This document shows positions 11,372-22,862 of a DNA stretch of 54,496 bases, one piece after another (the first letter of the stretch is position 1; each line of letters opens with the position of its first letter). The DNA comes from Chromera velia (taxonomy: Eukaryota; Sar; Chromeraceae). Below the pieces are notes generated by a model. The model made no database searches. It was not told where the DNA came from and saw only the letters and a list, made by a program, of their open reading frames with translations. The stretch spans positions 105,538-160,033 of the forward strand of contig JAHBMJ010004324.1 of assembly GCA_018398765.1 (NCBI GenBank). Reading direction: 5' to 3'. The position numbers and the translations under genes are program-made.

Positions 11372-11977
11372 GCTGATTTCTGTCTGTTGGTCGACTCTCT
11401 TAATTAGGAACTGCACCTGCACGGTCATCACACGGTTGCAGAAATGCAACCGACATTTCGAGAGTCTCGAAGTCTAGCTGGGAGTCTGCAAGATCCTGCA
11501 GTGAAGCAGAGAACCGGCGGCCGGCTCAGCAGTCGCCGCGCGCCCTCCGCCGCGCGGTCGGCTCGACGCTTAATTATATAATTAATATAATATTGGCGCG
11601 GCCGCGGCCGGGCCGCCCGGGCATGCTGCCTGGCGCCCGCGGGCCCGGCCGATATATGGCCCGATAGCTTCGAGTTGCTGATTTGTTGTTGTGTTAATTG
11701 GAATCTACTGCATGCTCTTCGATCGTGAGGTGGTCTGATGTGCTCTATAAGCGCAGCCTCTTGCTTGATGTTCCAGTGTATGTCTGTGAGCCAGCTTGTG
11801 TTCTGTGTCAAGCAATTTCATCAAGTGTTTTGAATCCAGATCTCCCATCTCGGAACTGAGTGAGTTGGAGAAAGAAAAGTCACCACCCCAGACTTCTTCT
11901 CTTCTTCTCCTTCTTAATTGACGACCACTTGCAGACTCATCACAACCAGGACGTGAGTGCAAGGAAGTCCTTCCAAG
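11372..11977. promoter_or_regulatory. Divergent promoter region between exonuclease and CUE genes
   Basis: About 606 bp separate the two start codons on opposite strands. The region contains two GC-rich hairpins. The first has arms CCGCGCG and CGCGCGG at 11536-11542/11551-11557. The second has arms GGCCGGGCC and GGCCCGGCC at 11606-11614/11642-11650. Between them is a 24-nt stretch of only A and T (11571-11594). That either gene starts here is inferred from the gene models; no promoter motif is proven. Confidence 0.5.
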
Positions 11978-13498
11978 ATGTCTGCAGCCCACGCGCTGCA
12001 CATCAAACGGAGCGGCTTCGACGAAAACTCCTTCGACTACAGGAAGAAGAAGAGATGCAGCTACGGATCTCCTCCAACTACAAGCCCCGGAGTAGGAGGC
12101 CCTTCTTCTTTTCTGGCTGAAACGAATTTCTCTCCCCATGCACTCGCCTCCATCAATGTGGGTGCTCCCCCTCGGCCCGACGGGTTCGCTGAGAACATCC
12201 AAAGGCTCTCGGGGGACTTCCCGCAGATTCACGTTGGCGTCGTGACAGCAATCTTAGAATCCTGCAGCAACAACCTGCAGAACGCCCAGACAGCGCTTCA
12301 GGGTCTGTTGGACTCTGCGTCCATGAACTCTCAAGGATCCGAGATGGCACTCGACTCCGTCCCCTCCCCGCCTTCACCCCAACCGTCTGCCGCCTCCTTC
12401 TCCAGGCCCATGTCAGCCCTCCAGTTCCTTCCCCAGCAACAGCAGCATAGGCCCAGCAACAAGAGGCGCTGCCGCGACCTCTCCGACGACGAGGAGGGCG
12501 ACGGAGGGATGGAGGACGACGAGAACAGACCCAATGATAACGCAGCTAGCTCAAGCAGCAGCAGCAGCAGCAGCAGCAGCACTGATTGCAGGAGAAGGAA
12601 AGCGGTGCGCTCCCCTGCACCCCTCCAAAGACCGACCAGTGCCCCGCAAGCGCCCCTCCTCACTCCCCAAGGCCGAGTGGCAGAGCAGGAGCTTCTGGTT
12701 GGCCCCTGGGTCCAGCGATCCCTGCAGACTCTCAACGCAGCACCGTCGATGGAGGCTGCCGCCCAGATTTGCACAGAGCTTCTGACGAACTTCGCACAAG
12801 AAGTGAGACGGTCAGTGACCTGCGAGTTAGAAAACCAACGAGTCATCTTTGTTTTCCAGTACGGTAGTTCTATTCACATTCGTTTATTTTCGCTCTGAAC
12901 TCTCGCCCGTCCTCTCTGCCCACTGTCAAGTCCTCGTACAGTTCTATCATACGGCCTCAAAAGTCTCCCACCGCAGGCCATTCTCTTGTTCCTCTGACAT
13001 CCAACACAAACTCCCTTCTACTGTCTCCTTTCTGCCTGCAGATCGGTGCCTCTCCTCTGCACTAATGGGCCCCAGACGCTCCCCATGCAGCCTGGGGGAA
13101 CCTTGGGGGCCCCGCACGCCAACAGTGGGGGGGTGTCTGCAGCAGCCTCAGCAGGCAGCGTGTCGGAGGAGGACTCGGGGGACGGAGAGGACATCAGGTC
13201 TGCAGACCCTCTGCGTCGGCAGAACCGAATCCTGATGAGGGCTGTGCGGTTCCTCTCTCAGAGGAACAAGCAACTCCTGTCCGAAGTGCAGCAGCACACG
13301 GATGGGTCGCTGCTTGCAGCCGTCCGTGAGCAGTTGGCTCAGAAGGAAAGGGAGAATGAAGGGTTGGAGGCGACAGCGGAGGAGTCTCGGCAGACAGCCC
13401 GTCGGCTTCAGAATCAGGTCGAGCAGCTCCAGTTCCTCATTGCTCGATCCTGCGGTCCCTCTCCCATGGACGTGGGAGGAGGGCCCCACATTTTCTAA
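11978..13498 (+). CDS. CUE-domain and coiled-coil protein, plant-like family
   Basis: A two-exon gene: 11978-12810 and 13042-13498, joined in phase 2 (CG/A gives Arg), 429 residues. The ATG at 11978 gives MSAAHALHIKRSGFDEN. Residues about 68-113 form a CUE ubiquitin-binding domain (FAENIQRLSGDFPQ, then ILESCSNNLQNAQTALQGLL). An acidic DDEEGDGG segment and a poly-Ser run encoded by (AGC)n follow. Next comes a helical segment (LQTLNAAPSMEAAAQICTEL). The C-terminal third is a coiled coil (LRRQNRILMRAVRFLSQRNK to QVEQLQFLIA), and the protein ends GGGPHIF. Plant CUE proteins of the At5g32440 type, as I remember them, share this order: CUE, short helix, 'LL/LMRAV' coiled coil, and an end close to HPDVF. 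The role is probably ubiquitin binding; partners are unknown. KKKR and NKRRCRD could be nuclear signals. Confidence 0.85.
12551..12580 (+). repeat. Coding (AGC)n repeat giving poly-Ser
   Basis: The trinucleotide run AGC lies inside exon 1 of the CUE gene and encodes a run of serines between the acidic segment and the helical region. Confidence 0.9.
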
Positions 13499-16400
13499 TT
13501 GATTTTCTTTCTTTCCTTCTTTGTGATTCATCACTGTGAGAATAGGAAGGAAGGAGGAAGGGAGGGAGGGAGGGGCCTGAGTACCTCCATGGGCTCCACC
13601 CACCCTGTCTGTTCTCTTTCGTTGCATCCTTTACTGCATGCCTGTGTGTGAATTAATCCGTTTGTTTATTCTCTCTCTGCATCCTCTCTCTCCTGCTGTT
13701 CGAGCTGACTCAAGCGTTGGTTTGTTTCGGTTGATTTTGCTGTCAGTCAGTCTGTCTTTTCTGTTTATCTTTTTGTCTCTCTGTATGTTTGCCTGCTTGC
13801 CGGCCTGTCTGTGTGTAGAAGAGGGGGGGAGATCAGACGGGGGTGAGGGCGTGTGTTGTTGCTGTTTGGGCGAGCGAGCGAGCGAGACATTCCCTTGTCT
13901 TCTGCTTTCTCAGCTGGCTGGCTGAATGACTGCATGGATGACAGTGTCGTTCGGTGATCAATGCATGTCCGTCTGCTTTACCATGCACGGTTTGGTTTCT
14001 TTCTCTTTTTCCGTTCATCTGTTTTGCTTTTCAATTGATTGTTCATGGCTCCATCGTTCATATCTGGTAGTGCATTCTCTGGGGCAGGAAGGGGAACGCG
14101 GGTGGCATGCAGGGAGGGAGACGTGAAGATCGACTGACAGTCGCGCCGCGGGGGGGTGCGACGACGATGCCTGTCTGGCAGGACAAAAACGAGAAGGAGG
14201 AAGGGAAAGAAAGGACGGCCGGCCTGCCTGCTTGCCTGCGGTGTGGGTAAGGAGGCGGAGAAGCGGCTTGAAGGCCGTTAGGCGTGGTTTTCCTCTTTGC
14301 GCACTGGGCCGGGGCGGGAGGGGGATGTTCGGCACGAATTCGATCAGCGAACTCTAAATTAAATTAAGGGGCAGGAAGGACAGAGAGGATGGAAATGGGA
14401 AGAGTACACAGTGGAAGGGAGACGGCGGCGGATCGAGTTGGGCCTCTGCCTTCCTTGGTTTCTTCGCTTCTTTCTGTGTCTCCCCCTGTGTAAACATTTT
14501 TCCATGCAGCGGGACTGGAGAAAAATTAAAGAGAGGGAGGGGGGGAAAGAGAGAGAAGGACGATTCTGAATGGGTGACCTTTGTGGTCGCTTGGACGGAC
14601 GATGGCGAAATCAATGGATTCCTCCTTTTCTTTCCCGTCGTCGGACCCGCCGCATTTTTCTTCTTCTGCTCTATCTCCGTGCTTTTCCTCTCTCTACAGG
14701 GCCTCGAAAAAAAGTGAAGTAAACAGACAAACCGACCCTAGATTCTTCTCTCATGCACAGTAACAAGAGGAGGAAAGACGACCGGCTGCCTTGGATCTTT
14801 TTCTCTGTGTTGGGCCCTCGCGGCCCTCTAGAGGGTCTCTGCATGCATCCGCCCTTCTCTTCTCTTATCTTTGGGTCCTCTGGCTGGAAGGACAGACAGA
14901 CAGAAGGGAATGGAGGCAGGCACCGATTCAATCACTGTGTGTGATGGTGCCTGCGTACCTACCCCTCCCTCCGTCCTCGTGAGTGATTAAGTATCGATAG
15001 ACAAAACCGACTGTCAGTCTTTTCAACCCAAAAGGGTTGGTGGGGGGGGGGTTGGGTGGGACACTGGCAGTGCACTTTGCTGTTCTTTTTTCCTTCCTGT
15101 TTAATTTCCTTCCTCGTTTCTTCCTTCCTTCCTTCCTTCCTTCCGTCTTTGCTTTTCTTCCTGCTGGCCTAGCTGGATCTTGATTGGTATCTAGACTGGA
15201 GGGTATTCGATCGAATTCTTCTCATCGATCAAGAAGATCGATCATTCGGGAGTGAATTCATTCAATCAGAGAGAGGCACAGAATTTCATCCATTGATTGT
15301 GTGCGTGTGTGCGTGTATTTGTAGATGCTTTGCTCCGTGATTCATGATGGCGTGTACATGTCTTGTCCTGTGTTTTGATGAGGAGGAGAGCACGATCGAG
15401 CGACCAGCAGCATCAACCCATCCATCCCTCCATGAATGAATCAGTCAAGGCTGACCGAGTCGAAGAGTCGAGTAAGGGCTTGAAGGCCTTTTTGTTTCTG
15501 TCCGCAGTCCCGTTTTCTTTTCCTTGACGGGTGATCCTCAAGTCGCGCATCCTTGAAATTTACCTCCTTTCAGGTGGGCAACGACAAAAATGTCCACCCC
15601 CTTTCTTTGCCTGCCTCCCTTTGTCACTCTTCCGACACCACTCACGCCCCCAATCGTTTCCTGCCTGGCTGCCTGCCTCTCTGGTACGTCTTTGCTGTTT
15701 GCTCCTCCGTGCTGACTCTTTTGCTGTCTTTCTGTTCACATTAGAGGGAGGGCGGGACCCCCCGGAGGAGGCCTCAGACAGAATTCATGGCAGGAAGGAG
15801 GAAGGCAAAAATGTCGGATTCGTGCGTCGTTTTTCCTTTCTCTGTAGCTCCTTCGAAGTTCCTTCACTGCTCGACCGACTCGCTTGATTCTTTATTCATT
15901 TCTGCATGGATCCGCTTCCCTTCCCGCCCGTGCTCTCTCTCCTTTTCCTTCCATCCCTCTTCTCCTCTTTTGGATGCCATTTGCTGAATGGCGGGAAAAA
16001 AAGGAACTACTCTCTTCGTTGTCTTGTCAACTGTCCATTTTGCTTCTCATTCACTTTCCAGCTGGCCTGATCATTCTTTCAAAGCCTCTCTCTACAAACC
16101 CTCTTCGTTCGCTGTCGGTGTGTGTCTCTGACTGAATGCACTGATGAAGTGCACTCGCGGCGATGCTGGAGGGATGAGTTGGGCGGGGGCGCTTGGGTTC
16201 GGCCACTGACAGATCAGTAGAGAGATGAACAGCCATGCAACGCGCAGGAGGAGCGAGAGCGGGAGAGAAGAGAAGGATAAATTGCGATTGAAGAAGGCGG
16301 GGAAGGAGGAGGGAGACTGCACAAGAAAGAAGCGGATGCCACAGGTGGAGCAGCATCAATACTTAGACGATCAAATCATCAGCGCTGTCGTGCTCCCTTC

Positions 16401-16550
16401 TGTCGACATCTAGATCTACATGTGTAGGGCAACTGACTGTGTGAATCTCTTCATCAAAGCTTAGCAAGCACGGCGGTGACAGACCAAAAAGAAGCCATCA
16501 ATGGCCCATTATGATATCTAGGGCTATGCATATCCATGATCTCACTAGTG
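13499..16550. other. Non-coding stretch downstream of the CUE gene
   Basis: No open frame here looks like a conserved protein. The region is a mosaic of pyrimidine-rich and purine-rich tracts, with short (TTCC)n at about 15121-15144 and no clear exon on either strand. It probably holds the CUE 3' UTR and intergenic DNA. Confidence 0.5.
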
Positions 16551-17013
16551 ATCTCATCGACATTCTCAATATTTGATATTCTGTACTAAGCCTATACCCC
16601 TAGCTATATACCCTAGTATATACCCCTGGGAGTACTAGCTACTAGTAGACCATGGGGGCTAGTACGAGGGAACCCAGAACATAAATCCTAATCCCAATCC
16701 TATACTTCTTGCGATAGTCTATATTTCAAGACTTGTGCCACCTACATTGAACATACAAACAACCGTTAACAACATATACTTATGAATGAATGAATGAATG
16801 AATGTATTATTATTATGTATGCTCTTGAATATATTAGATCGATTAGTGATTAGTGATTAGTGGTGCCCTAGAGCACTGTCGCCGTTTTGTCTTATAGAGG
16901 TCGCCCCCGCAAACGGCATATAAACTAGCATATAGAGGTCGCCCCCGATAATACATGTATAAACTAGCATATAAAACGAATCTTCGATCTAATCCAATTC
17001 AAACGGCCAGGCT
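16551..17013. other. AT-richer block with short tandem repeats
   Basis: Base composition shifts abruptly to AT-rich. There are three near copies of TATACCCCTAG at about 16593-16630 and a TGAA tandem at about 16782-16803. A GATTAGTGATTAGTG repeat lies at about 16840-16860. I see no coding capacity. It abuts the 590-bp direct repeat and may belong to the same insertion. Confidence 0.5.
16893..16969. repeat. 38/39-bp tandem duplication
   Basis: Two adjacent copies each start TATAGAGGTCGCCCCCG and end ATAAACTAGCA (16893-16930 and 16931-16969), with small internal differences. Confidence 0.8.
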
Positions 17014-17607
17014 ACGTAATAAGACAGTCAGCACAGGCAAGGATTGAAAGAGGTAGAGTGCTGACTGCCTATCACTTAAAAAGAAAGGGAGTCGAGTGGA
17101 GTGGAAAGATGGATGGAGATGTAGGTAAACGGTACAAGGGAATGTACCGTGAAGATCAGTGGGAGAGCTATAAATGTACCTAGGGAACTTAGTAGAAATG
17201 TTCCCACGGAGAAATCTCGTACAGAAACTTAGAGAGAGATCTTGTACAGAGAAGTTTGTTCGACAAGGACTCTTTGCTGGAACCTTTTATTTATTGTTTG
17301 TAATTAATTAATGCTTTGATTACTTGCATGCATAAGATTGCATGCATTTGTGCTGCATGGATTTACTGTGGATCAATACTGTGTCGAGTGCCCCGGCATG
17401 CCTGATTGATTGGCTTGCATGGGTGCGGTGCGTACGTGCGGAGGCCGTGGCTTGATGCTTGGGCCTTTCTATGGTCTTGAGTGCAGTGGTTGCATAGGTG
17501 ACACTTTACGTGCATTCCTCTCTTTACAGCGGTAGCGTAGGAGGTAGATGCGACGGTAAGTGTGCGAGCGTGTCTTTTCTTGTGTCTGTGTCGTGTGTGT
17601 CTCATTA
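17014..17607. repeat. Long direct repeat, copy A (594 bp)
   Basis: This block begins ACGTAATAAGACAGTCAGCA and ends TCTCATTA. It recurs almost unchanged at 18775-19360. The copies differ by scattered substitutions and one 8-bp TAATTAAT indel. Termini are not TG...CA, so a classic LTR is not obvious. It contains splice-like signals (CTCTCTTTACAG then ACGGTAAGTG) around a 26-nt segment. Confidence 0.9.
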
Positions 17608-18774
17608 TGTGTATTTCCCTCCTTATAGCGGTAGCAAGTGTAGAAGAGAAGGAAATTTGAATGGATTTAAAGAGAGCACAATGTGTCTGTATTTGGTTGT
17701 GTGCTTTGTATGGGTAAGTTGTTGACGCTTTGTGCGATGCTTTGCTAGCTTTGTACTGCAAGTTTGAGTGTGTGACAGTGTGTGGATTGTGTGTGATTAC
17801 AGCATGAACCCTGCTTCTTGTGTCTGCAAAACGAGGCAAAACGAGACGGGCAAAGATAGCAAGCTTTCTAGAGGAGAACGTTACTTCACCCGCATACGTA
17901 CAATGGCTGTGTGGGTTAACTATGTTTATTTCGCGTTTGTTTGTGTGAATGCTTGACTGCGTGTATGTTTGTGTATGTTTGTGATCGTGAATTGTAACTT
18001 GAAGCGAGAAAAGAAGAAATCTATGCAGTCTGTTTTTCTTTCCCTTCCCTTACATGCCCTCCGCCTCCTTCTCCCTCGTGAAGAGATCCAAACGATGACG
18101 GCGTGTTGGGTTCCAGTGCTTGTAAGTGGTCCTTGTACGTCCTGGTGACCTTGTTGTTCGTAATGAACCCACTGCAGCGGATCGAGAGCCGCCACAGAGG
18201 AGAAAAGAATCTTTGCTGCGCCACAGAGGGGATGTGGCAGCCGCATACTGAGTTTTTCTCAGTTTGGTGTGCAGGCGGGAAGCCCGACTTGGGTCACACT
18301 CCTTTCCACGTTGTGCATTGTGGAAAGGGCGTGTGCGTTTGTGTCAGAGCGAAGGCGGTTAGCAGATCACCAGAGCGAAGGTGGTCTGCAAATGTCCAGG
18401 GAAGGACAAAGCTACTACGTAGTTATGGAAGTGGTTTGTGGGCGTATGTGGGCGTTCTGCAAGTGTGGTGTTACTTGTATACACAGGCCATCAGTGCGTA
18501 ACGACGAGTCTATTGCTGTCAAAGAAAAAGAGGCAGGAAGCTCCAAGAGAAGTGGAGTAGAGGAGGTTTGAGATGTGATCGTGGTTGATGGCTTCGAGTG
18601 AAGAGGCACCACCACAAAGAACACAGACGTACATTCCTCGAGAAGGAAAACATCTGTAGAAAGAAGAGAAGGTCAGACGATGGCGTTCGAAGACAGAGAA
18701 ACGACCATCGGTCTTTCAGAAGTTTGTGAGAAGTGAAAAAAGGCTGCCCCGGTTTGATCACGGGAGCCGGCACC
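17608..18774. other. Unique segment B between the direct repeats
   Basis: 1,167 bp lie between the two repeat copies. Near its start it repeats the acceptor-like motif (CCTCCTTATAG then CGGTAGCAAG) seen at the end of copy A. On the minus strand at about 18200-18080 one frame reads WRLSIRCSGFITNNKV then RTYKDH. This is faintly like a FLYWCH zinc finger with its first cysteine lost. No intact gene is visible. Confidence 0.5.
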
Positions 18775-19360
18775 ACGTAATAAGACAGTCAGCACAGGGA
18801 AGGATCGAAAGAGGTAGAGTGCTGACTGCCTATCACTTTGGAAGAAAGAGAGTCGAGTGGAATGGAAAGATGGATGGAGATGTAGGTAGACGGTACAAGG
18901 GAATGTACCGTGAAGATCAGTGGGAGAGCTATAAATGTACCTAGGGAACTTAGTAGAAATGTCCCCACGGAGAAATCTCGTACAGAGACTTAGAGAGAGA
19001 TCTTGTACAGAGAAGTCTGTTCGACAAGGACTCTTTGCTGGAACCTTTTATTTATTGTTTGTAATGCTTTGATTACTTGCATGCATGAGATTGCATACAT
19101 TTGTGCTGCATGGATTTACTGTGGATCAATACAGTGTCGAGTGCTTTGGCATGCCTGATTGATTGGCTTGCATGGGTGCGGTGCGTACGTGCGGAGGCCA
19201 CGGCTTGATACTTGGGCCTTTCTATGGTCTTGAATGCAGTGGTTGCATAGGTGACACTTTACGTGCATTCCTCTCTTTGCAGCGGTAGCGTAGGAGGTAG
19301 ATGCGACGGTAAGTGTGCGAGCGTGTCTTTTCTTGTGTCTGTGTCGTGTATATCTCATTA
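18775..19360. repeat. Long direct repeat, copy A' (586 bp)
   Basis: This is the second copy of the block at 17014-17607, same orientation, about 97% alike by eye and lacking one TAATTAAT unit. Sequence flanking the two copies differs on both sides. Confidence 0.9.
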
Positions 19361-21784
19361 CGGGCTAGAGTCACTAGAGCGATCGATATTCAAGTTTTTA
19401 ATTTGAACTCTTTAAAAAACGTCGCCGAAACCCTCCAGCATATATACAGATTTTATGTGATTAAAAAGTCAGCTTCTCAATTTGAGGGAGATTGAATAAG
19501 GTGTCAGAGCAAGCCCCATCAGACCTGCAGATTTGATTTGAGATTATAACGGCGAGCTTAAATCAAATCAAACCTCATCACTTAAATTAGGGCCGGCCGC
19601 CAAGTGTTCCAACACAATGACAATTCCACCTGATGACTGCGTCAGAGTGCCACTGTCCACCAGAAACGCACGGCTTCATGCAGGTCGACAGGAATACAAC
19701 GTCTCTAGGGCCTTTTTTAGTGTTTAACACTGTTTATGCACAGCTGGCAATGCCTGGCATAATCATCATTATGCACTTGCCAAGCCTCGGAGAGAGGGTC
19801 CGATGGATTCTTCCAAGTTCCTACAAAACAAAAACGAAGGAACCACCTCACCCACTGCTCGCCTTTCAAGAGTCCTTTGACGCAATCATGCCGCCAAGCG
19901 GGGAAGAAGCGCACGTTCTGTCTTCTGCTCGTCCTTTCCATTTGAAACAGACAGATAGGTGGGTAGGAAGACAAAACGCAGACGCAAAGGGACAGGAAAA
20001 GAGAATCCGAACACACGATAGATCGATGCTTGCCCCCTCACATTCCTTTCTGTTTCCATCAGTACACGTTCCCTCACTCTCCCAACACGGAAAGTTGAGA
20101 GAGAAAGGAGAGCAAAGCAGTCGGGTGTCTGATTCCACCCACTCACAACTGCTCCATTGAGTCTGAAGTGTTCCTTAATTGATTGCCTTGGTGCAAGGCG
20201 TCATCCGAGAAGTCGGAATGATGCATTGAATGATTGTCAGATTGATCCGATTGGAAGTTCACATTAATTGTCATGCAGTGGTGCTCGATCTAAAAGAAAG
20301 AAGAAGAGAAGAGAGGCTGGATTGGAGCCGAGCGTGGACGTCGGCCTCGGCCGGGCGACCAGATGCGATCGAGCCCCGACGGTGCCTTCCTTTCCGTTCC
20401 CCGGTCTCTCTGGAGGCACCCCAAAACTCGATGATCCATTAATTAAATATATGTACAGGATCCCTCTCCCTCCAGCCAGCCGTCTCTCCCTCCCCCTCCC
20501 TCTAAGAAGACAGAGACAGAACTGCCACGACTGCCCGCACAAAGGCGTGCGCTTTGCTTGCTAGGCCCTCCCCTCCTCCCGTCTCTTAATTCTCTCTCTC
20601 TGTTCTTCTGCATGGGTGGATACGCAGAAATGGATCGAGGCATTGAGATCCCAGGAACAGCCTCCCTAGCTCCCTCGCGTGAGTCCCTCCGTCTGCATTG
20701 AGGCTGTCTGAAGATTTCGATATACATGAGCGCTTCGTTCTGTTCCTTTTCAGAAAGACGATCGAGCAAGGTCTTCTTGTTGGAGGAAAATGAAGGGAGC
20801 ATGTCAACAATTCGGCGATTGAATGAATGCAAGAATAAACGCATCTTTGCTTGCCTCGTACTATGCATACCCCCGTCCTGGCTGCCTCCCTCCCTCCCTC
20901 CCACTTTGATCGCGATCCATCAATCCGCTCTCTCCTCCCTGCACCTGTCAAATAAGTTAATTGGTTCCTTGCATGTCCATCGGACCTAAGTGCTTCTTTC
21001 CTTACACCCAGCGGACTTTTGTCTGAGAAATTGCACACCACTTTTCGTTTAGTATGACCCACTCCAGTCATCCCCGTGTGCAGGTAATCCGAACAGAAAA
21101 AGAATGAAGAAAACGAAAGAACAAACCACCTAGTGGAACAATTGAGAAAAGAATATCTCAGCCATGCAATCCACCACCGTGCCTGTACTTCAGTCTCCCT
21201 TTCTTATCCTTCGATCGGAGAGAAGGGCCGTGGCGCGGACGGCTGAGCGCAAAGAAAGGCAAAAGGGCAGGCCGATATAGTGCACTTTCTTCTTTTCTCG
21301 TCTTTTTTCTTCAACTGTTGGAGTCTACCCAATTGCCTTTTGCATGCCTCAGGTGAACAAAGATAGGAAAGACAAGAACAAGTTAAGTACTATTTCTGCG
21401 TCGTTGGCGAGAAAGGGAGCCCGACAATCACAAACCGACGAACAGAAAGAGAGAGACAGATCAAGACTGGCCACTCTAACATGTAGTCAGACAGGCATGA
21501 GGAAAGAAGCCGTGCGGCCGGAGACACCAAAAACGCATCGACGGAAACGTCGAAAGAACAGAGGGAGAAAGAGAGAGGACAGAAAAGATGCCGAGGCTCA
21601 AATAATTGACCACCAAAGACTGAATGAATCCAACACCTGATTCTCGTCCAGGACGACAAAGGAAGATCAGGGGTGGGCTTCCAACCCCCGAAGGTAGACG
21701 ACGAAATTCGGATCACCAAGGGAGAATTTTGCAGAGATGGAGGGAGGGAGGGAGGGATACGGGCACTCAGTATCTCCCTCTCCC

Positions 21785-21787
21785 TCC

Positions 21788-21847
<60 letters not shown>
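21785..21847. repeat. (CT)n-(GT)n compound microsatellite
   Basis: A CT run passes directly into a GT run in non-coding DNA. Confidence 0.95.
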
Positions 21848-21848
<1 letters not shown>

Positions 21849-22518
21849 CCGTTGCCCCTTCCAGTAGAGAAGATGGAAGGGAGAGGGGAGAGGTGTAGGA
21901 CAGAAGGGCTGGTGTTACCAATATGAAATCGCTACCATACACACCGTCACGCCACTCGGATACAAAAGACATGTGGCAGGGATGGAGAAAGGACAGAAAG
22001 CAAGAAAGAGAGGGAGAGAGAGAGAGAGAGCACAGTTATCATGGATTAATTGACACCGGCAGACAAGTCTCTCCATGCAGACAAACAAATGAATACGTCC
22101 TTCCTTTCTTCGGGCTACCAAGAGTTAGTTACTTACGCAATCTTCAAGAGAGACAATTAACAATTCAGTCCAACAACCAGAAAAATGAACGACTTGTTTT
22201 TTGAATTTTCTACCATGGGAAGGATTTCAATACATGTATTGAACTTCTTCAGACAGATTGAAAGAGATCCATCAACTTATTTTTCGTCTCGCCCTGTACC
22301 TTTCCTTCCAGCTCTCTTCGATCTTCCCTTTCTTCCCCTTCCCTTCCCGACTCACAACCACTCATCGAATACTTTTCACCATGCACCTCTTGAAGAACGA
22401 GACGACAAACTCTTTTTTAATTCCTTCCTCCACCCTTCAACTGGAGCTCTCCTTCCCGTGGAAGGCAAGACGACTGACAAGGAGTCTCTCTGCACACATC
22501 CAGGCACACACACACACA

Positions 22519-22552
<34 letters not shown>
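22519..22552. repeat. 34-nt poly-G run
   Basis: An uninterrupted G homopolymer follows a short (CA)n. It lies about 310 bp past the stop codon of the minus-strand gene, where the transcript sense would be poly-C. The length may be inexact because homopolymers are error-prone. Confidence 0.9.
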
Positions 22553-22862
22553 CGAGGAGGGCAGCGAGGGACATGCATCTAGACCGTAGATGGGCACACA
22601 GAGAGACGACGTACGAAAAAAGCCTTGTCAGGGGGGAAAAGAGAAGGGCACCAGACACCCTCCATGCATACAGAGAGAGAGAGAGAAAGCGGGGAAGAGC
22701 TCCAAAGATGGGAAAAAATGGGCATCAGCAACGAAACGAAAACAGGAATAAGGGTGGTGGAAAGTCGCGCATGGCTTGTTGAAGGAGAGAAGAAGGAAGA
22801 AGGATAAATCAACGGTAAAGTCAATATCAGGGGAGGATGGGGGGAAAGCATATCCACGCCCG

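Larger units (their letters stand above)
19361..22862. other. Non-coding stretch between repeats and the KAR5/GEX1-like gene
   Basis: No exon is supported on either strand. Near 19497 a primer-binding-site-like string (GGTGTCAGAGC) follows TTTGAGGGAGATTG. The rest is mixed purine/pyrimidine DNA with the microsatellites listed separately. It includes the 3' flank of the minus-strand gene that stops at 22863. Confidence 0.5.

Noticed and set aside
17363-17839. Minus-strand frame with a C-x2-C-x2-C motif
   Set aside because: The same frame in the second repeat copy differs by amino-acid-changing substitutions and has a different upstream end, so it shows no sign of coding constraint.
17014-19360. 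Classic LTR retrotransposon
   Set aside because: The repeats lack TG...CA ends, a primer-binding site next to the first copy, a target-site duplication and any reverse transcriptase or integrase sequence.
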